From assembly GCA_025357995.1 (NCBI GenBank), contig JANYLF010000232.1:1-11851 (forward strand): a stretch of DNA of 11,851 bases. Direction: 5' to 3'. The DNA comes from Acidimicrobiia bacterium. Lineage in GTDB: Bacteria; Actinomycetota; Acidimicrobiia; IMCC26256; JAENVU01. Under the pieces are notes generated by a model. It saw only the letters and a program-made list of their open reading frames with translations, was not told where the DNA came from and did no database searches. Positions within the stretch are counted from its first letter, which is position 1. Every line of letters starts with the position of its first letter. The position numbers and the translations under genes are program-made. This document shows positions 1 to 6,279 of the stretch, piece after piece.

Positions 1-54
1 CGCAACCAGCGCGACCGCGAAGACGAGGGTTGCCAGCATGGCCTTGCGGATCAT
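1..54 (-). CDS. Secreted protein, N-terminal fragment (cut by left edge)
   Basis: Only the first 18 codons are present, reading MIRKAMLATLVFAVALVA. Basic residues followed by a hydrophobic run look like the start of a Sec signal peptide or an N-terminal membrane anchor. An AAGGAG Shine-Dalgarno sequence (plus-strand positions 60-65) lies 5 bases before the ATG at 54, which fixes the start. The gene is 47 bases downstream of the CopC-CopD fusion on the same strand, so it probably shares that transcript. In actinobacterial copper loci the neighbour of CopC/CopD is often a DUF1775 (YcnI-like) secreted protein or a Sco-type copper chaperone. That is only a contextual guess, because no diagnostic residue is inside the window. 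Confidence 0.6.
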   Translation of the reverse strand, partial: MIRKAMLATLVFAVALVA

Positions 55-59
55 TCGTG

Positions 60-65
60 CTCCTT
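60..65 (-). promoter_or_regulatory. Shine-Dalgarno sequence of the left-edge gene
   Basis: Read on the minus strand this is AAGGAG, 5 bases before the ATG at 54. It is one of the few clear ribosome binding sites in the window. It shows that the truncated gene initiates translation on its own rather than by overlap with the gene before it. Confidence 0.7.
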
Positions 66-101
66 GGGTTCGTGACGGATACAGATGGGTCAAGTGCTGA
101 A

Positions 102-1898
102 CTAGCCCGCGGTCACCGGGGTGGACGCGGTCGTCGAATCGACATCGGTGAGGAACGCCGTAATGGTCAGCGTCCACGTACCGGGGAACGGAACGACGAT
201 GTTGGAACCGGCATAGAAGCCGGTGTTCTCGTGGGAAAGCTTGATCGGGATCGGCGCGACACCGCGCCCAGGATTCGAGAGCGTCGCGTTGGCGTCCACC
301 AAGTCGCGGGGGAGTCCGGCCGGGGTCGTGACCGTCACGTGCAACACGTTGGGTTGCCCGACGTGCACGCCGCCCACAAACGTCGAAGGACCGAAATGGA
401 CTCCGAAATTGACCTTGCCCGCCTTCAGGCTCACCTCGACGGGACCGGTCGACGCAACGGAATGTGGCGGTGACGTGTTCACCAACATTGCGGTGATCGC
501 GAGCACCACCGCGCCGAACACGAGCTCGCCGCGCACACTCCGCTTCAAGCGCGACTGGTGACCGTCGGTGACCGTCGCGGTGTCCGCCTGGACCAGCGTG
601 GCCACGCCGCCCTCATCGAGGACGTCGTTGAACGGTATGGCCGCGGCGGCCACGGGGATCGGTTCCGTCGCCGGCTTGGCGAAGATGCCCATTCCGGGGC
701 CGTGGACGAGGCGTCGACTCCAGGCCGCGATGAGCAGGATCCCGCCGAACGCCACGAGCTTCACGATCAACAAGCGGCCGTAGTCACTGTTCCACAGAGC
801 ACTGAAGGGTTGCAGTTGGCGGAGGGCCTGGAACACCCCGGTCACGACGATCAGCACGACCGCACCGAGGGCGAGGCCCGAGAACCGTTCTGCGACGCGC
901 GCGTACGAATGCTCGTCGGTGCGCGCGATCGCGAGCATGACCAAACCCCCGAGCCACACCGCCATGCCGAGTACGTGGAACATATCGGCCGGTAGCGCCA
1001 GCATCGTCCACCGACCCGTCGAGGCGTGCCCCGCGAGGCCCGGGGTCGCGGAGAGTGCGAGTCCGACCGCGCCCGCGGCGGCGAACCACCAACCGGGCAG
1101 CGGCCCATGACGCCTGATCATCATGCGCAGGAGCAGTGACGCGACGAAGAGCAACAGCAGTCGCGCCATCCACACCTTGCCGAAACGCGTATCCCACACC
1201 GCCGAGATCTGATCGGAAGCGAAGACGTCGCCGAGCGTTCCTCCCGAGGTATACGGACCCTGGAGGAGAAATCCGAAGACAGTGCTCGCGGCGGTGAGTA
1301 CGAGCGAGCCGAGAAGGAGTTGGCGCACGCGCGGCACGTGGCGGCCTTGGGGCCAGAGGTACGCCGCGAACCAGCCCGCGCCGAGGAGCAACGCCAATCC
1401 GACGAACACACCGAATCGCATCACACCGAAGAGCACCCCGACGGTGGAGTCGCCCTTCTCCCCTGCGCTCGCCTTCTCCGTGAGCTGCTGCGCGTTCTTT
1501 CCGGTCGCGCTCACGCCGTAACCCCAGGTGAACGCGCCCTGCACCGGATGCGAATCGGCCGAGGTCGCTCGCCACGCCACGGTGTAGAGGCCCTTGGTCA
1601 GCTTCGGCAGCGCGACCCGGACCTCCTTGCTGTTGCTCCCCGGATGAAACGGCTTGCCGATCTCGACCGCGGCTCCCGTCCCGTCGATGAGACGGATCCC
1701 GTCGGAGCGCACGTCGACTTTCTCGCTAAAATCGAGCGTGACCGCCTTGGGCGCAGTCGTCAACGATGCTTGCGGTGCCGGGTCCGAACCTTCGAGTACC
1801 GCGTGGGCAAATGCGGGCGCGGCGAGCGCGAACAGCACCGTGAAGGTCACGATGACGAAGACGATGGCGCGACGCACGCGTCGTATCAACGGTGTCAT
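102..1898 (-). CDS. CopC-CopD-YtkA copper resistance/import fusion protein
   Basis: This 598-residue membrane protein handles copper on the outer face of the membrane and probably moves it inward. Residues 1-31 are a signal peptide ending APAFA, so the mature protein would begin with His32, the position of a Cu(II) ligand in CopC. The CopC domain (32-128) also has Asp115 and His117 in ADSHPVQG, the other usual Cu(II) ligands. The CopD part (about 155-475) has roughly eight or more membrane segments, with His291 (GHAS) and His308 in FHVLGMAVWLGG. A C-terminal extracytoplasmic domain (487-598) resembles YtkA-like domains seen in YcnJ proteins. The ATG at 1898 was chosen because it begins the signal peptide and overlaps the upstream anti-sigma stop as ATGA. 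The open frame extends further upstream, but that stretch only shadows the anti-sigma gene. There is no clear ribosome binding site, so translational coupling is likely. The CopC/CopD identity is firm; import rather than resistance is inference. Confidence 0.93.
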   Translation of the reverse strand: MTPLIRRVRRAIVFVIVTFTVLFALAAPAFAHAVLEGSDPAPQASLTTAPKAVTLDFSEKVDVRSDGIRLIDGTGAAVEIGKPFHPGSNSKEVRVALPKLTKGLYTVAWRATSADSHPVQGAFTWGYGVSATGKNAQQLTEKASAGEKGDSTVGVLFGVMRFGVFVGLALLLGAGWFAAYLWPQGRHVPRVRQLLLGSLVLTAASTVFGFLLQGPYTSGGTLGDVFASDQISAVWDTRFGKVWMARLLLLFVASLLLRMMIRRHGPLPGWWFAAAGAVGLALSATPGLAGHASTGRWTMLALPADMFHVLGMAVWLGGLVMLAIARTDEHSYARVAERFSGLALGAVVLIVVTGVFQALRQLQPFSALWNSDYGRLLIVKLVAFGGILLIAAWSRRLVHGPGMGIFAKPATEPIPVAAAAIPFNDVLDEGGVATLVQADTATVTDGHQSRLKRSVRGELVFGAVVLAITAMLVNTSPPHSVASTGPVEVSLKAGKVNFGVHFGPSTFVGGVHVGQPNVLHVTVTTPAGLPRDLVDANATLSNPGRGVAPIPIKLSHENTGFYAGSNIVVPFPGTWTLTITAFLTDVDSTTASTPVTAG

Positions 1899-2509
1899 CC
1901 AATCGCCGCACGGCTCGGCGCGGACACCGCGTCGGTCGGTGACGTACGCGCGAGCATCCACACGGAGGCAAGTCCCGCGACGTTGGCCGCGTGGGCGAGC
2001 GCCGATCCGGGGACCGAGCGACCGGCGATCAGATCGTCGAAACAGCTCCACGCGAGTCCGACCACGACCACGGCGAGCACGGGCAAGAGGCCTTGAGCGC
2101 GCGCCGGTTGCCAGGCCGCAATGACGAGTCCGATCGCCAGCGCAGCCGAGAACACGCCGATGTGACGCGCGTAGTGCATGTGCATCATGTCGCCGTGCCC
2201 GAGCAGGAGCGGGACGGCGGCGACGGCCTGCACGATCGCGATGATCAGGGTGACGATCCGCAGGGTACGAACATGGTCGTGGACGCGGACACTGGGAGCC
2301 GGCAGCGCGGCCAAGATCGCGTCAGTGCGATCCGGTTCGACCGGCGCGGCCTGGACGCGCACCGATCGATGGAGCCCGGTCGCCTCGACCGACCAGGACC
2401 GACAACCCTGGCAACCCGAGACGTGCGCGGCCACGACAGCAGGAGGAATCGAGGGGTCCTCGCCGTCGAGGTTTGCGGAGATCGAAAGACGAATCTCTGA
2501 ACAGTCCAT
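1895..2509 (-). CDS. Membrane zf-HC2 anti-sigma factor with His/Met-rich loop
   Basis: This 204-residue protein is the likely inhibitor of the divergent ECF sigma factor. The cytoplasmic N-terminus has a zinc anti-sigma (ZAS/zf-HC2) motif, HVSGCQGC (His29, Cys33, Cys36), with Cys3 as a possible fourth ligand. Four hydrophobic segments follow at about 83-104, 116-133, 139-156 and 170-188. The first loop, predicted to lie outside the membrane, reads GHGDMMHMHYARH (from Gly104), with His105, Met108, Met109, His110, Met111, His112 and His116: a plausible copper-binding cluster. The ATG at 2509 has no Shine-Dalgarno sequence but lies 8 bases behind a possible ECF promoter, suggesting a leaderless transcript. 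The gene overlaps the CopC-CopD start by 4 bases. Family assignment is firm; copper sensing is inference from the loop and the neighbours. Confidence 0.85.
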   Translation of the reverse strand: MDCSEIRLSISANLDGEDPSIPPAVVAAHVSGCQGCRSWSVEATGLHRSVRVQAAPVEPDRTDAILAALPAPSVRVHDHVRTLRIVTLIIAIVQAVAAVPLLLGHGDMMHMHYARHIGVFSAALAIGLVIAAWQPARAQGLLPVLAVVVVGLAWSCFDDLIAGRSVPGSALAHAANVAGLASVWMLARTSPTDAVSAPSRAAIG

Positions 2510-2517
2510 GACGAGTA

Positions 2518-2544
2518 GTCGTGCGCCGCCGCAGAAAAGTTCCC
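2518..2544 (-). promoter_or_regulatory. Possible ECF-type promoter for the anti-sigma/copCD operon
   Basis: On the minus strand GGGAAC (2544-2539) is followed after 17 bases by CGAC (2521-2518), and the ATG of the anti-sigma gene comes 8 bases later. GGAAC with a CG-containing -10 is the usual style of ECF sigma promoters. If used, the divergent sigma factor would drive its own inhibitor and the copper proteins, starting at or next to the ATG. The match is short, so this is tentative. Confidence 0.4.
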
Positions 2545-2579
2545 GGGAGGCCTGAATTCCGCAATCGGCCCCGCCCCGC

Positions 2580-2585
2580 TAACGT
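2580..2585 (+). promoter_or_regulatory. Possible -10 element of the sigma factor gene (leaderless)
   Basis: TAACGT fits the actinobacterial TANNNT -10 pattern and ends 8 bases before the GTG at 2594, the spacing expected for a transcript beginning at its own start codon. No Shine-Dalgarno sequence is visible upstream of that GTG. A weak -35-like TTCCGC sits 17 bases upstream. Confidence 0.4.
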
Positions 2586-2593
2586 CGCCCGCC

Positions 2594-3112
2594 GTGGATC
2601 GGCTGACCGCAACGCTGCTCTCCGCCCGAGATGGCGACGACGCAGCCCTCGCCGCCGCGATCCGCCTGGCTCAACCCGAGGTCGCGCGATTTCTCCGCAC
2701 GCTCGTGAATCCAGCCGACCTCGAAGACGTGGTGCAGGACACCTTCGTGCGGGCGTACCGCGCGCTCCCGCGCTATCGGGGCGACGCCTGCGGCCGGACG
2801 TGGCTCCTCACCATCGCGCGACGCGCCGCGGCTGATGCAACCCGGCGAGTCGTGCGACGGCGACGTACCGACGAGCAGTCCATACCGGCGGGGTCCTCCG
2901 ACACCGCGATCGACTCCACGCACGCCCTACGCGCGCTCGTCGACGGTCTCGACCCCGAACGGCGCGAGGCCTTCGTCCTGACCCAGATCGTCGGGTGCTC
3001 GTACGCGGAGGCTGCCGCTATCTGCGGCGTGGCGATCGGCACCATCCGTTCACGCGTGGCTCGGGCACGCGAGGTACTTGTCGAACAGGTGCACGCGGCC
3101 CGCAGCGCATGA
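2594..3112 (+). CDS. ECF (sigma-70 family group 4) RNA polymerase sigma factor
   Basis: This 172-residue protein directs RNA polymerase to a small regulon, probably the copper genes around it. Region 2 is seen at about 10-90, with the core-binding helix DLEDVVQDTFVRAYRAL (42-58) and the -10 recognition part RTWLLTIARR. Region 4 (about 119-160) contains the helix-turn-helix YAEAAAICGVAIGTIRSRVARARE (from Tyr137). There is no extra C-terminal domain, and the length is normal for the group. The GTG at 2594 is the start nearest the conserved sequence and sits behind a TANNNT box. The gene overlaps the next one as ATGA. Its likely anti-sigma is transcribed divergently rather than downstream, which is less common. 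It resembles SigC-like ECF factors in size, but I do not assign a subgroup. Confidence 0.93.
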   Translation: MDRLTATLLSARDGDDAALAAAIRLAQPEVARFLRTLVNPADLEDVVQDTFVRAYRALPRYRGDACGRTWLLTIARRAAADATRRVVRRRRTDEQSIPAGSSDTAIDSTHALRALVDGLDPERREAFVLTQIVGCSYAEAAAICGVAIGTIRSRVARAREVLVEQVHAARSA

Positions 3113-4131
3113 CCACGGGTCGCGTCGGCGCGGCCGCCATTGCCTTCGCGCTCGTCCTGCTGACTGCCGCGCCCGCCGGGGCGCACACCACCAGCGGACC
3201 GCCGGCGAGCAACTACGCCACCGTTCTGGGCGGGCTTCGCCCGCGCGCCGATGGCGTCATTGTCTCCCTCGCACCGGATCGCGAATCGTTGGAGCTGCGC
3301 GTCACCGGAGCCGCGCACGTCACGATCCTCGGCTATAGCGACGAGCCGTACCTGCGCGTCGACGCGCGAGGAGTGTTCGAGAACCTCGCCTCGCCCGCAG
3401 TCGTGATTAATCGATCACGCATACCGTCGTCGATCGCGCCGCCGCATCCGTCGGCCAGGACGGCCGGGCAGGCGCACTGGGTTCGGATCTCCGACCAGCC
3501 GATCGCCCGGTGGCACGACCATCGCGCACACTGGATGGGCGGCGCGACGCCGTCTGCCGTCCGGCGCGACCCGGGCCGAACGCAGGTGATCACCGCGTGG
3601 GAGATCCCGATCCGCATCGACAGTGCGCTCGGCACGATCAGCGGGACCATTCGCTGGGACCCACCCCCGGCGTCGTGGCCCTGGTGGGTGTCCGCGGCCG
3701 CACTGACTGGCGGTGTCCTGGTCGCGGTACGGACCCGCACTGCGCGCGCCATGCTCGTCGGCGTGGTCCTGGTGATGGCGGGAGTGGCGGCGCTGCACTT
3801 CTGGGCGGCGTGGCCGTTCTCGCTCGGGACGACCGTCGGCCGGATCGGCGAGGGTCTTCCCTCGATCGGTGCAGTCCTGGTGTGTCTCGTCGCGCTCGGA
3901 TGGATTGCGCGACGCGGGGTGTGGTCGGCGGCACCTGCGCTCGTCCTCGCCGGTCTGTTCGTCTTCGTCAGTGGCGGTCTGGCGGACCTGCCCACCCTTT
4001 CTCACGCGCACGCGCCCAGTCGCATGGCTCCCGAGGCTGCCCGGCTGCTCGTCGCCCTCGCGCTCGGCTTGGGGCTCGGTATCACGCTTGTCGGCGCGAC
4101 ACGGCTCCGAGCGCCTCGTCCCTCCACCTGA
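3109..4131 (+). CDS. Secreted/membrane protein with His-rich motif, copper-associated
   Basis: This 340-residue protein has a signal peptide (1-25, ending APAGA) that would expose His26 as the mature N-terminus. An extracytoplasmic domain (about 26-188) follows, then about five membrane segments (189-207, 212-235, 250-267, 273-294, 309-330). The soluble domain contains ASNYATVL, EPYLRVDARGVFEN and WHDHRAHWMGG (His136, Asp137, His138, His141, Met143). A second His cluster, SHAHAP (His299, His301), sits in the last external loop. From memory, similar proteins of unknown function occur in many actinobacteria next to CopC, Sco or ECF sigma genes. The ATG overlaps the sigma factor stop (ATGA), so the two are co-translated. 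The open frame begins 38 codons earlier, but that part shadows the sigma gene. A role in extracytoplasmic copper binding or sensing is inferred from context and histidines; no enzyme activity is claimed. Confidence 0.85.
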   Translation: MTTGRVGAAAIAFALVLLTAAPAGAHTTSGPPASNYATVLGGLRPRADGVIVSLAPDRESLELRVTGAAHVTILGYSDEPYLRVDARGVFENLASPAVVINRSRIPSSIAPPHPSARTAGQAHWVRISDQPIARWHDHRAHWMGGATPSAVRRDPGRTQVITAWEIPIRIDSALGTISGTIRWDPPPASWPWWVSAAALTGGVLVAVRTRTARAMLVGVVLVMAGVAALHFWAAWPFSLGTTVGRIGEGLPSIGAVLVCLVALGWIARRGVWSAAPALVLAGLFVFVSGGLADLPTLSHAHAPSRMAPEAARLLVALALGLGLGITLVGATRLRAPRPST

Positions 4132-4143
4132 CAGGCTGGTTCG

Positions 4144-4566
4144 ATGGCAACCACCTTCACCCGCATCATCGAGGGCGAGCTGCCCGGGCGATTCGTCTGG
4201 CGCGACGACGAGTGCGTTGCCTTCCTCTCGATCAACCCGTTGCGACCCGGTCACACGCTGGTGGTACCGCGCTCGGAGGCGGACCACTGGATCGACCTGC
4301 CCGCCGACGCGAACGCGCACTTGATGCGCGTCGCTCACGAGATCGGCGCAGCGCAGATGGCCGCGTTCACCCCCGCTCGTGTCGGCCTCATCATCGCCGG
4401 ACTCGAGGTTCCTCACGTGCATCTGCACGTGGTCCCTATTCAGCGTGAAAGCGATCTCAACTTCGCCAATGTGGACCTGGCGCCATCCGCTGATTCCATG
4501 GACACCGCCGCCGCGGCGATTCGTTCGGCGCTGCGGGCGCGCGGCGCACCGCACGTGGCGGACTGA
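4144..4566 (+). CDS. HIT family nucleotide hydrolase/transferase
   Basis: This 140-residue cytoplasmic protein belongs to the histidine triad family, which hydrolyses or transfers nucleotides from phosphoramidates, dinucleoside polyphosphates and similar substrates. The triad HVHLHVVP is at 91-98, with His93 the expected nucleophile and His91 and His95 supporting it. The N-terminal part has the usual IIEGELP and SINPLRPGHTLVVPR segments. Length is normal for Hint/FHIT-like bacterial members. It begins 12 bases after the preceding membrane protein gene and may be read through from it, but it has no evident link to copper. No strong ribosome binding site is visible before the ATG. The substrate cannot be told from sequence. 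Confidence 0.93.
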   Translation: MATTFTRIIEGELPGRFVWRDDECVAFLSINPLRPGHTLVVPRSEADHWIDLPADANAHLMRVAHEIGAAQMAAFTPARVGLIIAGLEVPHVHLHVVPIQRESDLNFANVDLAPSADSMDTAAAAIRSALRARGAPHVAD

Positions 4567-4581
4567 AGCAACGGCGGCCTC

Positions 4582-4606
4582 GAGCTCGCTCGCTTAGCGA
4601 CAGCTC
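4582..4606. terminator. Weak hairpin between convergent genes
   Basis: GAGCT (4582-4586) pairs with AGCTC (4602-4606), and inside it TCGC (4590-4593) pairs with GCGA (4597-4600) around a three-base loop. It spans the end of the znuA-like gene and the gap after the HIT gene. There is no T-run on either side, so it is not a classical intrinsic terminator. It could still slow polymerase from both directions. Confidence 0.25.
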
Positions 4607-5451
4607 AACGCGCGGCGGAGCGCAGTGAGGTTGGCACGCATCGACGAGAGGTAACCCGCGAACTCGGTGACACCGCGCGGAGATTCGATCGGGTCGAGGA
4701 CCGCGGTCTTCACGCCCGCCTCGCGCGCCAGCGTGCGGGCCACACGCGGTGACACCAAGGTCTCGGTGAAGACGGTGGTTACGTGCTCGCGCCGCACGAG
4801 ATCAGCGAGGTCGGCAAGGCGATGCGGGTCGGGCTCCTGTTCGGGAGAGATTCCCGCGATCGCCTCCTGACGGAGTCCGTACTGCGACGAGAGCCGCGCG
4901 AACGCCGCGTGCGCGGTCACGATGACCGTGCGTACGCAGTGCGCGAGCCCGGCGCGGTACTGGCGATCGAGGTTGCGGAGTTGCGCCAAGAGTCGCGCCT
5001 CCCGTTGGCGGATCTCGGAGCGCCGAATCGGGAAGACCTGCTCGACGCGCGCAGCCAGCAGCGTCACCACGCGTTGCATGGTGACCGGGTCAAGCCACAC
5101 GTGTGGGTCCGAACCGCCGTGCAGTGAATCGAGCACGAACACCGCACCGCCTCCACGGTTGCGCGCGGCGCGTTCGATGGCGGGCTGGAAGCCGCGGCCC
5201 ATGACCACCACCAACTTTGCGTCGATGATCGAGTCTGCATCGTTGGTGGTGAGCTCGAGGTCGTGCGGTTCCACCCCCGGCGGGGTGAGGTCTCGCACCG
5301 GGACTTGCGCACCGACGAGCGCGCGCATCGTCGCCGCGATCGGGAAGAACGCCGCGACGGCCGACGGTCGCCTCGACCCTGTGCCACCGTTCGTTCCGCA
5401 CGCGCTGAGCGCGAGGGTGAACGTCAGCGTCGCCACCACCGCCCGTCGCAC
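4594..5451 (-). CDS. znuA: Zinc ABC transporter substrate-binding lipoprotein (ZnuA-like)
   Basis: This 285-residue cluster-9 binding protein captures zinc outside the membrane for the ZnuB/ZnuC transporter encoded divergently. A lipoprotein signal ends LSAC with Cys18 as the lipidated residue. Expected metal ligands are His63 (VEPHDLE), His117 (DPHVWLDP), His181 (TAHAAFARL) and Asp253 (LDPI). His rather than Glu at the third position favours zinc over manganese. The motif GISPEQEPDP (200-209) is typical of the family. The His-rich loop of proteobacterial ZnuA is missing, reduced to HGGSD (111-115). Cys172 and Cys284 could form a disulfide. The GTG at 5451 was chosen because AGGAGGA lies 5 bases upstream and the signal peptide starts there. 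The frame stays open 35 codons further, through the operator. Confidence 0.92.
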   Translation of the reverse strand: MRRAVVATLTFTLALSACGTNGGTGSRRPSAVAAFFPIAATMRALVGAQVPVRDLTPPGVEPHDLELTTNDADSIIDAKLVVVMGRGFQPAIERAARNRGGGAVFVLDSLHGGSDPHVWLDPVTMQRVVTLLAARVEQVFPIRRSEIRQREARLLAQLRNLDRQYRAGLAHCVRTVIVTAHAAFARLSSQYGLRQEAIAGISPEQEPDPHRLADLADLVRREHVTTVFTETLVSPRVARTLAREAGVKTAVLDPIESPRGVTEFAGYLSSMRANLTALRRALSCR

Positions 5452-5456
5452 GTCGT

Positions 5457-5463
5457 TCCTCCT
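5457..5463 (-). promoter_or_regulatory. Shine-Dalgarno sequence fixing the znuA-like GTG start
   Basis: Read on the minus strand this is AGGAGGA, 5 bases before the GTG at 5451. It decides the start of the zinc-binding protein in favour of GTG 5451 over upstream in-frame codons. It touches the first operator box at 5463. Confidence 0.8.
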
Positions 5464-5512
5464 GAGAATGGTTCCCAATAACTTCTCCGTATAGTATTGG
5501 GAATCACTCTCA
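5463..5512. promoter_or_regulatory. Divergent zinc-transporter operator: paired Zur/Fur-type boxes
   Basis: Arm 1 (5463-5480, TGAGAATGGTTCCCAATA) and arm 2 (5495-5512, TATTGGGAATCACTCTCA) are reverse complements at 16 of 18 positions, separated by 14 bases. Within each arm a 15-base 7-1-7 dyad can be drawn, TGAGAATGGTTCCCA (5463-5477) and TGGGAATCACTCTCA (5498-5512). These match the TGAAAATGATTTTCA-type actinobacterial Zur box at 11 and 10 of 15 bases. The pair sits between the znuA-like and znuC-like genes and flanks the likely -10 boxes. Binding of a zinc-loaded Zur dimer to each arm would silence both directions. Zur identity is inferred from context; no regulator gene is in the window. 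Confidence 0.75.
5490..5496. promoter_or_regulatory. Back-to-back -10 elements of the divergent zinc genes
   Basis: TATAGT (5490-5495) is a good -10 element for the plus-strand znuC-like gene, 19 bases before its ATG. Shifted one base and read on the minus strand, TACTAT (5496-5491) fits TANNNT for the znuA-like gene. Both lie in the spacer between the two operator arms. The -35 regions are weak, as expected if the operator overlaps them. Confidence 0.45.
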
Positions 5513-5514
5513 AT

Positions 5515-6279
5515 ATGCCAACCACCGCTACGCCAACCACCGTTCTCACCGCGCACGCGCTGTCGTTCGCCTACGACGAAGCGCTCGTGGTCGACGACGT
5601 CGGCTTCTCACTCGCCCCCGGCGAGTTCGTGGCGCTCGTCGGCCCCAACGGATCGGGCAAGTCCACCCTCCTGCGTCTTCTTCTCGGTCTCCTGCGCCCG
5701 GCCACCGGACACGTGGAGCTGTTCGGTGCCGCGCCGGGCGAGCTCGATGAGCCCGGGCGACTCGGCTACGTCCCCCAGCGCGGGCGACTCACTCCAGAAC
5801 TCCCGACGACCGTGCGCGAGGTCGTCGCGGGGGGTCGGCTTTCGCGCCGCGCGTGGTGGCGGCGGCCTACCGCGGTCGACCGAGATGCGGTCGAACACGC
5901 ACTCACCGCGGTCGCACTCACCGACCTCGGCGACCGACTCGTCACCGAGCTCTCCGGCGGCCAACAGCAACGCGCCCTCATTGCGCGCGCGCTCGTCGCC
6001 GATCCCGAGCTGTTGATTCTCGACGAGCCGGTGGCGGGAGTTGACGCCGAGTCGCAACGACTGTTCCGCGATTCACTCATCCATCTCGTTCAAGCCCACC
6101 AGACCACGGTGCTCTTGGTATCGCACGAACTCGGTGCAGTCGCGGCCGACCTCGATCGCGTCATCGTGCTGAAGCAACGCTTGATGTTCGATGGCCCACC
6201 CGCCGATCTCGCGGCGCGGGGCGTGAGCCTCGGGATTCATGCCGAGGATCTACCGCTGTGGCTCGAGGACATGCAGTGA
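5515..6279 (+). CDS. znuC: Zinc ABC transporter ATPase (ZnuC-like)
   Basis: This 254-residue cytoplasmic ATPase powers zinc uptake through the ZnuB-like permease. The Walker A motif GPNGSGKS is at 43-50, the Q-loop glutamine at 88 (YVPQRG), the signature LSGGQQQR at 146-153, Walker B LLILDEP at 166-172 and the switch histidine at 204 (VSHE). Length is normal for the ABC_MN_ZN subfamily. The ATG at 5515 was chosen over an in-frame TTG at 5497 because the TTG lies inside the second operator arm. It has no clear Shine-Dalgarno sequence. It overlaps the permease start by 4 bases (GTGA). Sequence alone cannot fully separate zinc from manganese transporters; zinc is taken from the His-type binding protein and the operator. 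Confidence 0.93.
   Translation: MPTTATPTTVLTAHALSFAYDEALVVDDVGFSLAPGEFVALVGPNGSGKSTLLRLLLGLLRPATGHVELFGAAPGELDEPGRLGYVPQRGRLTPELPTTVREVVAGGRLSRRAWWRRPTAVDRDAVEHALTAVALTDLGDRLVTELSGGQQQRALIARALVADPELLILDEPVAGVDAESQRLFRDSLIHLVQAHQTTVLLVSHELGAVAADLDRVIVLKQRLMFDGPPADLAARGVSLGIHAEDLPLWLEDMQ

Noticed and set aside
1..54. Naming the left-edge gene as a DUF1775 (YcnI-like) or Sco protein
   Set aside because: Only 18 signal-peptide residues are present. The neighbourhood suggests it but nothing in the visible sequence proves it.
1320..2096. A 258-codon plus-strand open frame opposite the CopC domain
   Set aside because: Arg/His/Glu-rich shadow without motifs; the minus strand holds the CopC domain and its signal peptide.
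3415..4554. A 379-codon minus-strand open frame opposite the His-rich membrane protein and HIT genes
   Set aside because: Its composition (Arg, Asp, Gly, Glu, His) lacks hydrophobic core patterns and it crosses two well-supported genes on the other strand.
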